Assembly (NCBI GenBank): GCA_903839715.1 | Contig: CAIMDH010000074.1 | Span: 1 to 16,085 of the forward strand | Length of the DNA stretch: 16,085 nt | Direction: 5' to 3' | Source of the DNA: an uncultured bacterium | GTDB taxonomy: Bacteria; Patescibacteriota; Minisyncoccia; Phycocordibacterales; UBA918 | Shown: positions 6,091 through 12,734 of the stretch, piece by piece | How positions within the stretch are numbered: position 1 is the stretch's first letter | Layout of the letters: every line of letters begins with the position of its first letter | Notes under the pieces: model-generated | The model's database searches: none | Told to the model about the DNA's origin: nothing | The model's input: only the letters and a program-made list of their open reading frames with translations | Program-made: the position numbers and the translations under genes

Positions 6091-6368
6091 TTCGTGACCG
6101 CCAAGACTTTTTCTAAAAAATCGTTTTGAGTGGTCAACTTGGTTATGACGTACTCGTAGTGTTTCACCTTTTTGTCTTTCTCGGCTTCGGCTTTGTTTGT
6201 GTCAAAGACCGTGGAAGCTTTGACTAAGAACTCATCCCGCCACTTGTATACGAGACTGGTGGCGATTTCGTGCTTTTTGGCCGCTTCAAGAGCAGTTAGT
6301 TCGTTCTTAATAACTGACAGTACGATTTGAGCTTTTAATTCGCTCGAGAACTTACGCTTTTCTTTCAT
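6087..6368 (-). CDS. IS3-family transposase OrfA (HTH)
   Basis: A 93-residue protein from ATG at 6368. The N-terminal KRKFSSELKAQIVLSVIKNE, the following ALEAAKKHEIATSLVYKWRDEF and a C-terminal leucine-zipper-like helix ending in NDFLEKVLAV are the standard HTH_Tnp_1 layout for binding the IS ends. It ends in TGA overlapping the OrfB GTG by four bases. OrfB lies in the -1 frame, as usual for IS3, but the only A-rich site (GAA AAA G near the end) is not a good slippery heptamer in this reading frame. Coupled re-initiation at GTGA therefore looks likelier than the programmed frameshift that makes OrfAB in many IS3 elements. It appears intact, with its partner broken. Confidence 0.92.
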   Translation of the reverse strand: MKEKRKFSSELKAQIVLSVIKNELTALEAAKKHEIATSLVYKWRDEFLVKASTVFDTNKAEAEKDKKVKHYEYVITKLTTQNDFLEKVLAVTK

Positions 6369-6398
6369 GTGGTTATAGTACCAAAAGTCTCTATGAGA

Positions 6399-6425
6399 GT
6401 CGTCTCATTTTAGGGGGTTGGGCCA
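6399..6425. repeat. IS3 terminal inverted repeat, orfA-end
   Basis: The reverse complement begins TGGCCCAACCCCCTA and pairs with the repeat at 5184-5210. It lies 31 bases upstream of the OrfA start. Confidence 0.88.
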
Positions 6426-6495
6426 ACTAGTGTTTAATATCTTAAATACTAGCTTTAAATAGTGTCCAGAAAAGAGATGAAGTATATCAAATTGT

Positions 6496-6543
6496 ACGTA
6501 TTGACGTATTGAGTAATTAGTGTTTCAATATGCGTTGAACACT
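6496..6543 (+). promoter_or_regulatory. Possible promoter with tandem 8-mer and dyad
   Basis: ACGTATTG occurs twice in tandem (6496-6511). TTGACG (6501-6506) followed by 17 bases and TTCAAT (6524-6529) is a plausible promoter for the membrane-protein gene at 6577. AGTGTTTCAA (6519-6528) and TTGAACACT (6535-6543) form a near-perfect dyad over the -10 and start region that could bind a repressor. This is weak evidence. No gene is seen in 6426-6576. Confidence 0.35.
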
Positions 6544-6576
6544 GCAATTCGCTGGTGTCAAATTGAGGAGTATTCC

Positions 6577-6927
6577 ATGAGACTATCTACCAGTTCTTCT
6601 TCGTACAGCAACACAGACAAAGACAATGATGACAAACGGTTCCATCTTGCTCTAAAAATCTTACTCCTATACATACCAATATTGGTGTTAGGGTACTTTA
6701 TTTACAACCTGGTTGACCTGTATTTTGCGGGAAACGATCTTCACCAACTCCTTGCAGCTAATATTTTGGTTTTCAATGTGTTAGCAATGTACGGATCTGG
6801 CAGTATGACTATTTGGTTGCTTTTGATGCATATCGAATTTTCTAGGAATGTAAAGTCGTTTCTTCTGTTCTGTGTCGTCACTTTTCAGCTCTCAACTGTC
6901 GCTGTGGTGGCGATGTACAGTTTCTAG
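6577..6927 (+). CDS. Small integral membrane protein, unknown function
   Basis: A 116-residue protein. The ATG at 6577 is chosen because GAGGAG lies exactly six bases upstream (6565-6570); an in-frame ATG at 6520 has no ribosome site and would add 19 unlikely residues. After a polar Ser/Asp-rich N-terminus (1-20) come about three hydrophobic helices: roughly 26-46 (LLYIPILVLGYFIY), 58-85 (two short turns broken by GSGS), and 94-115. There are no charged catalytic motifs and only one cysteine. It is followed by a strong terminator (6980-7006) and lies just outside the insertion element, so it probably belongs to the host backbone. No family is recognised. Confidence 0.7.
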   Translation: MRLSTSSSSYSNTDKDNDDKRFHLALKILLLYIPILVLGYFIYNLVDLYFAGNDLHQLLAANILVFNVLAMYGSGSMTIWLLLMHIEFSRNVKSFLLFCVVTFQLSTVAVVAMYSF

Positions 6928-6979
6928 CTGATTAGACTCTTATAATGAAGTAAGTTTTACGACGTACTTCCTTTGCCAC

Positions 6980-7006
6980 AAAACCGCCCCTCCCAAGGGC
7001 GGTTTT
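6980..7006 (+). terminator. Rho-independent terminator before rplU
   Basis: AAAACCGCCC (6980-6989) pairs with GGGCGGTTTT (6997-7006) across a 7-base loop; the stem ends in TTTT. It separates the membrane-protein gene from rplU. A TATAAT at 6941-6946 lies just upstream but has no good -35. Confidence 0.85.
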
Positions 7007-7025
7007 AATATTCTGGCTCGGAAAG

Positions 7026-7054
7026 TTGCAATTTTTAAGGTTTTACAGTACTAT
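7026..7054 (+). promoter_or_regulatory. rplU promoter
   Basis: TTGCAA (7026-7031), a 17-base spacer, and TACTAT (7049-7054) form a good sigma-70-type promoter. The ATG at 7065 is ten bases past the -10, so the leader is at most a few bases. This rules out the upstream in-frame TTG at 7026, which lies in the -35. Confidence 0.75.
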
Positions 7055-7064
7055 AGCCCGCACT

Positions 7065-7394
7065 ATGGCAACAAAAACAGCTAAAGAAGCCTTCGCAGTT
7101 ATCGCAACTGGCGGCAAGCAATACATCGTCTCAGTTGGCGATACTATTCTCGTTGAGCTTATGGGTGAGCATAAGGAGGGTGACGTTATTGAATTCGATA
7201 CTGTCCTCATGACTGATGACGGAAAGACAGCTAAGGTTGGTACTCCAAACACTGGTACAAAGGTAAAGGCAACATACCTCGGCGAAGAAAAAGGTCCGAA
7301 GCTTACAATCGTTCGCTACAAGGCTAAGAGTAACCGCGACCGACGTCTTGGTCACCGCCAACACTACGCCCAAATCAAGATTGATGCTATATAG
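7065..7394 (+). CDS. rplU: 50S ribosomal protein bL21
   Basis: A 109-residue protein aligning along its length with bL21: FAVIATGGKQYIVSVGDTI at the N-terminus (canonical AVI-x-x-GGKQY-x-V-x-x-GD), EGDVIEFDTVLM in the middle, VGTPNTGTKVKATYL, and the RNA-binding tail RYKAKSNRDRRLGHRQHYAQIKI with the GHRQ signature. It binds 23S rRNA in the large subunit. A nine-residue N-terminal extension precedes the usual start. The ATG at 7065 is preferred because the promoter is immediately upstream. In most bacteria rplU is followed by rpmA (bL27); here a terminator follows and no rpmA is in the window. Confidence 0.97.
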   Translation: MATKTAKEAFAVIATGGKQYIVSVGDTILVELMGEHKEGDVIEFDTVLMTDDGKTAKVGTPNTGTKVKATYLGEEKGPKLTIVRYKAKSNRDRRLGHRQHYAQIKIDAI

Positions 7395-7398
7395 ATTC

Positions 7399-7432
7399 AA
7401 AAGAAACACCTCGGTAATGAGGTGTTTCTTTT
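7399..7432 (+). terminator. rplU terminator (probably bidirectional)
   Basis: A perfect 14-bp stem: AAAAGAAACACCTC (7399-7412) / GAGGTGTTTCTTTT (7419-7432), six-base loop, four base pairs after the rplU stop. It has T-rich ends on both strands. Confidence 0.9.
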
Positions 7433-7501
7433 ACATTGTGATATATTAAAAGTGTACCTAGGAAAACGAAAGATTTACTTTGTCTAATTGATTCAAAAAT
7501 A

Positions 7502-7528
7502 AAACCCCGCAACAAAGTTGCGGGGTTT
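7502..7528 (-). terminator. Terminator of the hemerythrin gene
   Basis: AAACCCCGCAAC (7502-7513) and GTTGCGGGGTTT (7517-7528) form a 12-bp stem with a 3-base loop. Read on the minus strand it is followed by TATTTTTG, and it lies 48 bases beyond the hemerythrin stop. Confidence 0.85.
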
Positions 7529-7576
7529 AGTATACATAGCTCTCAGTTATTGGACTAAGAGCTTCTGTAGGGCGAT

Positions 7577-7972
7577 TCACTTTTGTGACGCAAGCCACGA
7601 ATTATAATATGGCACATATTGACTGTCGTAATTATCGATGTGATTCAACATCATCATCGTAAGTTTATCGTCAAAATTAATAGTTTTTATACCAAAATCT
7701 ATATCTATTTGTTGTAAAGTAGATATAATTCCACGGTGTTCAGATTTGTGATATTTAATGTAGGGAAAGTTTACCTCTTCCATCATTCGTTCTTCTTCAA
7801 AAAAATGTATATTTTTTAAATCAAGAAGTTCCTTAATATATCTTTTTCCTGATACAACGTCATTATTTTTCGAGCACTTTGCTATTTTTTCAATTAACTC
7901 AATAATACAAAAATGTTCATCATCAATCCGTTTAATACAAGTTTTGTAGTGACTAAACTTTTCTGCGTCCAT
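7577..7972 (-). CDS. Bacteriohemerythrin (non-heme diiron O2-binding protein)
   Basis: A 131-residue protein, the normal length for a single-domain bacteriohemerythrin. All seven iron ligands sit at the classic spacing: H20 (in IDDEHF), H56 and E60 (HFFEEE), H75 and H79 (HKSEH), H111 and D116 (HIDNYD). A four-helix bundle with a diiron site binding O2 reversibly is expected; roles known in the family are O2 storage, delivery or sensing. The ATG at 7972 is preceded by GGAG about eight bases upstream. The gene is AT-rich, stands alone, and has its own promoter (8008-8035) and terminator. No signal peptide or fused signalling domain is present, so it is cytosolic. The family call is secure; the in vivo role is inferred. 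Confidence 0.93.
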   Translation of the reverse strand: MDAEKFSHYKTCIKRIDDEHFCIIELIEKIAKCSKNNDVVSGKRYIKELLDLKNIHFFEEERMMEEVNFPYIKYHKSEHRGIISTLQQIDIDFGIKTINFDDKLTMMMLNHIDNYDSQYVPYYNSWLASQK

Positions 7973-8007
7973 TTTACTTCTCCATATAAATGTTTGCTAC
8001 CAAAAAA

Positions 8008-8035
8008 ACTATACCATAATAAATATTTCTTGCAA
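8008..8035 (-). promoter_or_regulatory. Hemerythrin promoter
   Basis: On the minus strand, TTGCAA (8035-8030), a 16-base spacer and TATAGT (8013-8008) lie about 35 bases upstream of the hemerythrin ATG, leaving a short leader with a GGAG ribosome site. Confidence 0.65.
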
Positions 8036-8049
8036 TACAAGAATTTAAT

Positions 8050-8075
8050 CTCCTTACGAAGGAGTTTAGTTTTTT
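8050..8075 (+). terminator. Small hairpin with plus-strand T-run
   Basis: CTCCTT (8050-8055) / AAGGAG (8059-8064) is followed by TTTAGTTTTTT on the plus strand. No plus-strand gene is recognised upstream (that strand is antisense to hemerythrin), so its use as a terminator is unclear. It lies between recR and the hemerythrin promoter. Confidence 0.4.
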
Positions 8076-8110
8076 AATCCGGTTATTCCCAGTTTGGAAA
8101 TAACAGGATT
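8076..8110. repeat. Imperfect inverted repeat downstream of recR
   Basis: The arm starting AATCCGGTTATTCCC (8076-8090) pairs with the complementary arm ending AATAACAGGATT (8110), about 13 of 15 positions. It lies 11 bases beyond the recR stop. It has no T-run on the minus strand, so it probably acts as an mRNA 3' end structure rather than a canonical terminator. Confidence 0.5.
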
Positions 8111-8120
8111 TGATTTATTG

Positions 8121-8744
8121 TTACGAACGATTACGGAGAGCGCTTTTGATGGTCTCACCATCAGCATACTCAAGTTCGCTGCCAGTAGAAAGACCGCGAC
8201 CGAGTTCGGATATTTTGAGGGAGGCAGTACCAGGAATCTCACGGAGTAGTCCTTCGGTAAAGCGACCAGTGTTTTCACCATCAGGATTGACTGCAAAGGC
8301 AAGAATTACTTCACTAAGACCGGCTTCAAGACGTTTAGCTATCAAAGCTCTAAATGCACCCGTGCGTAGTCTGGTGCCAGCTTCTACGCTGTTCAGGAGC
8401 GGAATGGTGCCACCAAGTACAAAATAGAGACCATCATAGACACCACTTCGTTCAATGGCTTGAATGTCCGTATCGCGTGCTACCACCAGTAATTTGCTGT
8501 AGTCACGAGATGGGTTGGCACAAAGTGGACAGAGGCCGTCAGTTGAGTTTTTCTGCCAAGAGAAAAAACGGTGACAATCAGCACATTCGCTCACGGATTG
8601 AGGAAGAGAGGTAATCAGGGCTGCAAGTTCTTCCACTTGTTCTTTTTTTAGAGAGAGAACATGAAAAGCAAACCGTTTAGCTTGTCGGCCGCCGGTACCG
8701 GGAAATTTTTCAAAATAAGTTATGAGTTTATCGAGTGGGGACAT
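8121..8744 (-). CDS. recR: Recombination mediator protein RecR
   Basis: A 207-residue protein of normal family length. The N-terminal helix-hairpin-helix contains FPGTGGRQAKRFAFHVL (14-30). The Cys4 zinc finger has C54, C57, C72 and C75. A Toprim domain follows (about 84-165; LLVVARDTDIQAIERSG, then YFVLGG), and the C-terminus has the conserved LEYADGETI. RecR works with RecO (and RecF) to load RecA on gapped single-stranded DNA. The Toprim segment is divergent: the glutamate usually found in the VVE motif is Ala89 here, and the later EGE-type motif reads DGEN. The gene lies 87 bases downstream of dnaB on the same strand with no terminator between, so it is probably co-transcribed. No Shine-Dalgarno is evident. 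Confidence 0.96.
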   Translation of the reverse strand: MSPLDKLITYFEKFPGTGGRQAKRFAFHVLSLKKEQVEELAALITSLPQSVSECADCHRFFSWQKNSTDGLCPLCANPSRDYSKLLVVARDTDIQAIERSGVYDGLYFVLGGTIPLLNSVEAGTRLRTGAFRALIAKRLEAGLSEVILAFAVNPDGENTGRFTEGLLREIPGTASLKISELGRGLSTGSELEYADGETIKSALRNRS

Positions 8745-8831
8745 AGATACTATTTGAATTCGTTGCTTTTGGAACAGAAAAAGTGAGAGTCAAAATGCTG
8801 AGAGGAGTGTTCAGACTGAGTGGTGCTGGCA

Positions 8832-10220
8832 TTAAAAGTCATCATGACCACCACCGCCAGAGGCACTATGGTGCTGGGTGTCGAGATTAAGGAAGCGGAC
8901 ATGCTTACCGTCAAAGTAGAGTTCACAAGAACCAACCGGTCCGTTGCGGTGCTTCTCGACCATAATTTCAGCAATATTAGGTCGATCAGACTCTTTGTTG
9001 ATTTTGTCTTCACGGTGAATGAACATCACGACGTCAGCGTCCTGTTCAATCGAACCAGAGTCACGAAGGTCAGAGAGACGAGGCTTGCCACCACGTTGCT
9101 CCACTGCACGCGAGAGCTGTGAGAGAGCGATGACTGGTACCTCAAGGTCGCGCGCTAGAATCTTGAGTGAACGAGAGATTTCAGTTACTTGTTGCACCAT
9201 AGAATCACTGGCTTTGGTAGCAGTAGGGGACATGAGCTGGAGGTAGTCGACTATGAGAAGATCAAGACCGTGCTCGTTTTTGAGGCGGCGGGCCGCTGAG
9301 CGCATTTTTAAGATATTGTTTCCAGCCTGGTCATCAATGTGAATCTGGGCATCGGAAAGCTTGGCCATGGCTTGTTGGACTGCTTCAAATTCTTGGTCAT
9401 TACTTAGCTTTCCGGTACGGAGCTTCCAAGAGTCGACGCCCGCTTCGGCGGCAAGCATACGGTCGACAAGCTGCTGGTCGGACATTTCGAGCGAGAAGAT
9501 ACCAACAGACGCACCAAACTTAAGTGCAGCGTTACGAGCAACATCAAGGGCAAAGGTTGTCTTACCCATAGAAGGTCGGGCAGCCAAGATGATGAGGTCA
9601 GATTTTTGGAAGCCGGCCAGCAAGTTATCGAGTGCAGTAAAGCCAGAGGGGACACCACGACGTTCGTCTTGGTTGGCACTGAGGTACTCGAAACGTTCCC
9701 ATGCTTCGGTAAGGGAAGTACCTATTGTCTTAAACTTCTGGGCGGTCGGAGATTGAGTGGCGTGGAAGATTTTTTTCTCGGCTTGGTCGAGAGCTTCGTC
9801 GACACTTTCTGGATCGGAGTAGCCAATCTCGGCAATATCATCTGCAGCATAGATGAGGTTACGTAAAGCGGCTTTTCCTTGGACGAGCTCAGCATAGTAG
9901 TGGGCGTTACCGGCGGCAGGGGTAGTCTCGATGAGTTCAGTGATGTAACTGGCTCCACCTACTCTATCTAGCGTGCCGTTGGCCTTGAGTTTTGTGACCA
10001 GTGAGACTACGTCAATTGGGTCACCTTTGGCAAAGATAGAAGCAACGCCTTCATAAATAGCGCGGTGCTTGTCCGCGTAAAAACTCTCTGGATAGACCGT
10101 TACTGATACGTCGTGCATTACGTCAGGCTTCAAAATAATCGCACCGAGCAAAGCCCGTTCAGCATCAACGTTGTGTGGTGGGGTGCGTAGTGCGCGGGAA
10201 GTAGAGCGTGTTTCTGCCAT
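8832..10220 (-). CDS. dnaB: Replicative DNA helicase DnaB
   Basis: A 462-residue protein with full DnaB architecture. The N-terminal domain (about 12-115) starts PPHNVDAERALLGAI, then a linker and the RecA-like helicase domain (about 185-445). Walker A is ARPSMGKTT (214-222), Walker B is LLIVDYLQLM (321-330, D325), the H3/H4 region runs through QLSRAVEQR and LRDSGSIEQDADVV, and the arginine finger lies in KHRNGPVG (423-430). As a hexamer it unwinds DNA 5'-3' ahead of the replisome. No intein interrupts it. The last residues, SASGGGGHDDF, form a Gly-rich tail ending in acidic residues plus Phe, loosely like an SSB tip. The ATG at 10220 fits a promoter just upstream. It probably heads a dnaB-recR unit. 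Confidence 0.97.
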   Translation of the reverse strand: MAETRSTSRALRTPPHNVDAERALLGAIILKPDVMHDVSVTVYPESFYADKHRAIYEGVASIFAKGDPIDVVSLVTKLKANGTLDRVGGASYITELIETTPAAGNAHYYAELVQGKAALRNLIYAADDIAEIGYSDPESVDEALDQAEKKIFHATQSPTAQKFKTIGTSLTEAWERFEYLSANQDERRGVPSGFTALDNLLAGFQKSDLIILAARPSMGKTTFALDVARNAALKFGASVGIFSLEMSDQQLVDRMLAAEAGVDSWKLRTGKLSNDQEFEAVQQAMAKLSDAQIHIDDQAGNNILKMRSAARRLKNEHGLDLLIVDYLQLMSPTATKASDSMVQQVTEISRSLKILARDLEVPVIALSQLSRAVEQRGGKPRLSDLRDSGSIEQDADVVMFIHREDKINKESDRPNIAEIMVEKHRNGPVGSCELYFDGKHVRFLNLDTQHHSASGGGGHDDF

Positions 10221-10229
10221 AGTTCGTAG

Positions 10230-10238
10230 ATTGTACCA
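10230..10238 (-). promoter_or_regulatory. Extended -10 promoter of dnaB
   Basis: On the minus strand, TGGTACAAT (TG-N plus TACAAT) ends nine bases before the dnaB ATG, giving a leader of only a few bases and no Shine-Dalgarno. No good -35 is needed for an extended -10. Confidence 0.55.
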
Positions 10239-10400
10239 CGGATAGCTGCTTGACTGCTTTTACACAGGGTTGTGGATTGGTTTTGAAGAAAAATGTTGCA
10301 GTGCTATAACAAAATCATAAAGATTATCTATGAAGATAAGCAACAAATTCTTAGTTTTGCAATTGACTACGTCAGAAATAAAGTCCAGAGGGGTTTATAT

Positions 10401-10440
10401 TTTACCCTCCCGACCGTCTCAGGTATACTAAGCATATAAT
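10401..10440 (+). promoter_or_regulatory. Promoter region of the repeat-protein gene
   Basis: TTTACC (10401-10406), 17 bases, then TATACT (10424-10429) is one candidate; a perfect TATAAT at 10435-10440, 17 bases before the ATG, is another. No Shine-Dalgarno precedes the ATG at 10458. A 48-codon frame (10293-10439) overlaps this region and is not accepted as a gene. Confidence 0.5.
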
Positions 10441-10457
10441 CATAAATACCCATTAAT

Positions 10458-12671
10458 ATGGAAGGTTTCAAATTTCTTCACCAAAAAAACTCCAAGTTAC
10501 ACATGTCTGAAAATGTTCTTCATGAACAAGAAAGATTAAAACGACAAGGAGAAGAAACTTCCCAAAAACCAGCTCCTAAAATAGAAGATTGGCTCAATCT
10601 GCTTGAGAGAACACATACCGGTCATAATGATGATCCAAGAGTACTAGAAAGAATCAAAGCTTCTTATCATAAACAGTATTGTCTGAAAGCCGAATACGAT
10701 GAATCAGGAAATATCATCGCCTCAGACGTTCCTGAATCGGCTTTTCTGCTAGAGCAACGGATTGCTCGGAATCAAGGACATGGTGAAGTTGAAATCACTG
10801 ATGAATTTAAACAAGAAAAAACCAAACAGATCATCAGTGATCAAGAACACAGCCTAGATAAATGGGTAGATTACCTGACCTCATCTGATGCAAATTACCC
10901 CATGTGGACAAAGTACTGGGCTTTTACTTCCATGGTTGGCATGGGTAAGTTTGAAAAGAGTGAGAATGAAGACGGGAGGGAAGTTGCTACTTTCAAGAAA
11001 AGAGACGCTTCTACCACCTCTCCCTTCCCACCACTAAACGCAAGAGCGCTCGCTATGTCTATTGGTGTTATTGAAGCTAAAGCTAAAGAAAATGCTAAAC
11101 AAAAGAATGAACGACTACCAATAGAAAATGTCAGTACTAAGTTAAACCCTGATGAATTCAAGGATTTGGTTAACTTGGAAAACTTCTCTAAACTCTATAC
11201 CCAATTTTTAATTGAATTACCAGAGTATTCCACTGAAGGTCTCAAGGAAACTCGTGGTGAGTGGGTAAGGTATGAAAAAGGTTCAGAGCCAGATACTCTT
11301 GTGTCTTCTCTTGATGGTCATCCTCTTGAATGGTGTACCGCTAATATAGAGACAGCTCGTACTCAACTCCAAGGCGGTGACTTCCATGTCTACTATTCTC
11401 TTGATAGTGACGGAACCCCCAATATTCCGCGGGTAGCTATCAGGATGGAAGAAGATAAGATAGCTGAAGTGCGTGGTATTGCTGTTGATCAAAATCTTGA
11501 CCCGTACATTAGCGACGTAGTCAAAAACAAGATGACAGAATTTCCTGATGGTGAGCAGTACAGCAAAAAAAGTGCTGATATGAAGCGAGTGACGGAGATT
11601 GAGGATAGAAGCCAACAAAACCAAGAACTAACAAAAGAGGATTTACGTTTCTTGTATCAGATAGATGAAAAGATAGAAGGATTTGGATATGAGGAAGACC
11701 CGCGAATAGAAGAAATTCTTTCAACTAGAAATATCAAAAGTGATTTGGCTTTTACATTAGGATATGAAGAGACGGAAATCAGTACTACAATAGACGAAGC
11801 TCTTGCTGGAAATAGTAAGTATCACTATGGTTATCTTAATCTAAACAGTCTCACCAGCGCTGAAGGCCTTACTCTGCCACAGACGGTTGGTGGTCATCTT
11901 AATCTAGACAGTCTCACCAGCGCTGAAGGTCTTACTCTACCTAAGAGCATTGGCGGGGATCTTAATCTTACCAGTCTCACCAGCGCCGAAGGTCTTACTC
12001 TGCCACAGACGGTTGGCGGGGATCTTAATCTTACCAGTCTCACCAGCGCCGAAGGTCTTACTCTGCCACAGACGGTTGGTGGCGTTCTTAATCTAAGCAA
12101 TCTCACCAGCGCCGAAGGTCTTACCTTGCCAGAGTCTATAGGTGGTAGTCTTAATCTTCGCAGTCTCACCAGCGCTCAAGGTCTTACTCTACCAAAGTCT
12201 ATAGGTGGTTATCTTATTCTAAGCAATCTCACCAGCGCTGAAGGCCTTACCTTGCCAGAGAATGTTGGACGGAATCTTTATCTAAGCAGTCTCACCAGCG
12301 CCGAAGGTCTTACCTTGCCAGAGTCTATAGGTGGCAGTCTTAATCTACAAAGTCTCACCAGCGCCGAAGGTCTTACCTTGCCAGAGTCTATAGGTGGCAG
12401 TCTTAATCTACAAAGTCTCACCAGCGCTGAAGGTCTCAGCTTACCAGAGACCGTTGGTGATGATCTTAATCTTGGTAGTCTCACCAGCGCTGAAGGTCTT
12501 ACCTTACCAGAGTCTATAGGTGATGATCTTAATCTTCGCAGACTCATCAGCGCTGAAGGTCTTACTCTACCAAAGTCTATAGGTGGTTATCTTGATCTTG
12601 GTAGTCTCAACAGTGCCGAAAGAATAAAACTGCGGGAAAGATACCCGGGTTATATAACGAATGCTTTTTGA
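10458..12671 (+). CDS. Large protein with unknown N-terminal domains and C-terminal leucine-rich-type repeats
   Basis: A 737-residue protein without signal peptide or membrane segment, so probably cytosolic. Residues 1-130 are charged and helical. Residues 131-195 form a compact Trp/Tyr-rich domain (HSLDKWVDYL, YPMWTKYWAF, then TTSPFPPLNARALAM). Residues 265-360 form another domain with GEWVRYEKG, HPLEWCTAN (W292, C293), LQGGDFHVYYS and PRVAIRMEEDKIAEVRGIAV, loosely recalling PcfJ-like proteins. Residues 460-732 are thirteen 21-residue repeats, consensus LNLxSLTSAEGLTLPxSIGGx; the thirteenth is degenerate. These should stack as a beta-solenoid for protein binding. I recall similar VGGDLxL repeats in phage and bacterial proteins. 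Function unknown; a binding or effector-like role is inference only. It converges on cysS. Confidence 0.85.
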   Translation: MEGFKFLHQKNSKLHMSENVLHEQERLKRQGEETSQKPAPKIEDWLNLLERTHTGHNDDPRVLERIKASYHKQYCLKAEYDESGNIIASDVPESAFLLEQRIARNQGHGEVEITDEFKQEKTKQIISDQEHSLDKWVDYLTSSDANYPMWTKYWAFTSMVGMGKFEKSENEDGREVATFKKRDASTTSPFPPLNARALAMSIGVIEAKAKENAKQKNERLPIENVSTKLNPDEFKDLVNLENFSKLYTQFLIELPEYSTEGLKETRGEWVRYEKGSEPDTLVSSLDGHPLEWCTANIETARTQLQGGDFHVYYSLDSDGTPNIPRVAIRMEEDKIAEVRGIAVDQNLDPYISDVVKNKMTEFPDGEQYSKKSADMKRVTEIEDRSQQNQELTKEDLRFLYQIDEKIEGFGYEEDPRIEEILSTRNIKSDLAFTLGYEETEISTTIDEALAGNSKYHYGYLNLNSLTSAEGLTLPQTVGGHLNLDSLTSAEGLTLPKSIGGDLNLTSLTSAEGLTLPQTVGGDLNLTSLTSAEGLTLPQTVGGVLNLSNLTSAEGLTLPESIGGSLNLRSLTSAQGLTLPKSIGGYLILSNLTSAEGLTLPENVGRNLYLSSLTSAEGLTLPESIGGSLNLQSLTSAEGLTLPESIGGSLNLQSLTSAEGLSLPETVGDDLNLGSLTSAEGLTLPESIGDDLNLRRLISAEGLTLPKSIGGYLDLGSLNSAERIKLRERYPGYITNAF
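11835..12653 (+). repeat. Thirteen in-frame 63-bp tandem repeats
   Basis: The period is exactly 63 bases (21 codons). The core, encoding LTSAEGLTLP, is nearly invariant at DNA level. Positions 12288-12364 and 12351-12427 are identical over 77 bases, and the third and fourth units (from 11961) are also almost identical. This points to recent duplication and likely copy-number variation. The last unit has decayed. Confidence 0.95.
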
Positions 12672-12673
12672 TG

Positions 12674-12728
12674 TTTGAAGGAGATCGAACCTGCTTCAAA
12701 ATCACCTTAAGTTCGAAGACTTTCTTCG
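12674..12728. terminator. Hairpins between convergent genes
   Basis: TTTGAAG (12674-12680) / CTTCAAA (12694-12700) and CGAAGA (12714-12719) / TCTTCG (12723-12728) occupy the 63 bases between the repeat-protein stop and the cysS stop. Neither has a good T-run, so these are weak or structural 3' ends. Confidence 0.4.
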
Positions 12729-12734
12729 GGGTAC

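Larger units (their letters stand above)
5184..6425 (-). mobile_element. IS3-family insertion sequence, 1242 bp, probably inactive
   Basis: The element is bounded by related terminal inverted repeats that begin TGG and share ACCCCCTA and TGAGACGAC blocks. It carries an OrfA with a helix-turn-helix and an OrfB with an integrase-core DDE domain on the minus strand, the standard IS3 layout and size. The OrfB stop codon falls inside the left-hand repeat. The three bases flanking each side (AAA and ACT) do not match, so no target-site duplication is visible. This suggests an old insertion, later rearrangement or drift. OrfB is frameshifted, so the copy is unlikely to transpose on its own. Confidence 0.93.

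Noticed and set aside
6087..6110. Programmed -1 frameshift between OrfA and OrfB
   Set aside because: The A-rich run is in the phase GAA AAA G, not A AAA AAG, so slippage is poorly supported; the GTGA overlap explains OrfB translation. It remains possible.
10293..10439. 48-codon plus-strand open frame (MLQCYNKIIK...)
   Set aside because: It has no RBS, lies in the promoter region of the repeat-protein gene and resembles no known protein; chance is the simpler explanation in AT-rich sequence.
11894..12547. Arginine/leucine-rich minus-strand frames across the repeats
   Set aside because: They are antisense shadows of the repeat codons; the plus-strand frame is continuous with the non-repetitive N-terminal region.
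11835..12653. Regular 63-bp repeats considered as a CRISPR or satellite array
   Set aside because: The units are contiguous with no unique spacers, keep one reading frame throughout and encode a consistent 21-residue motif.
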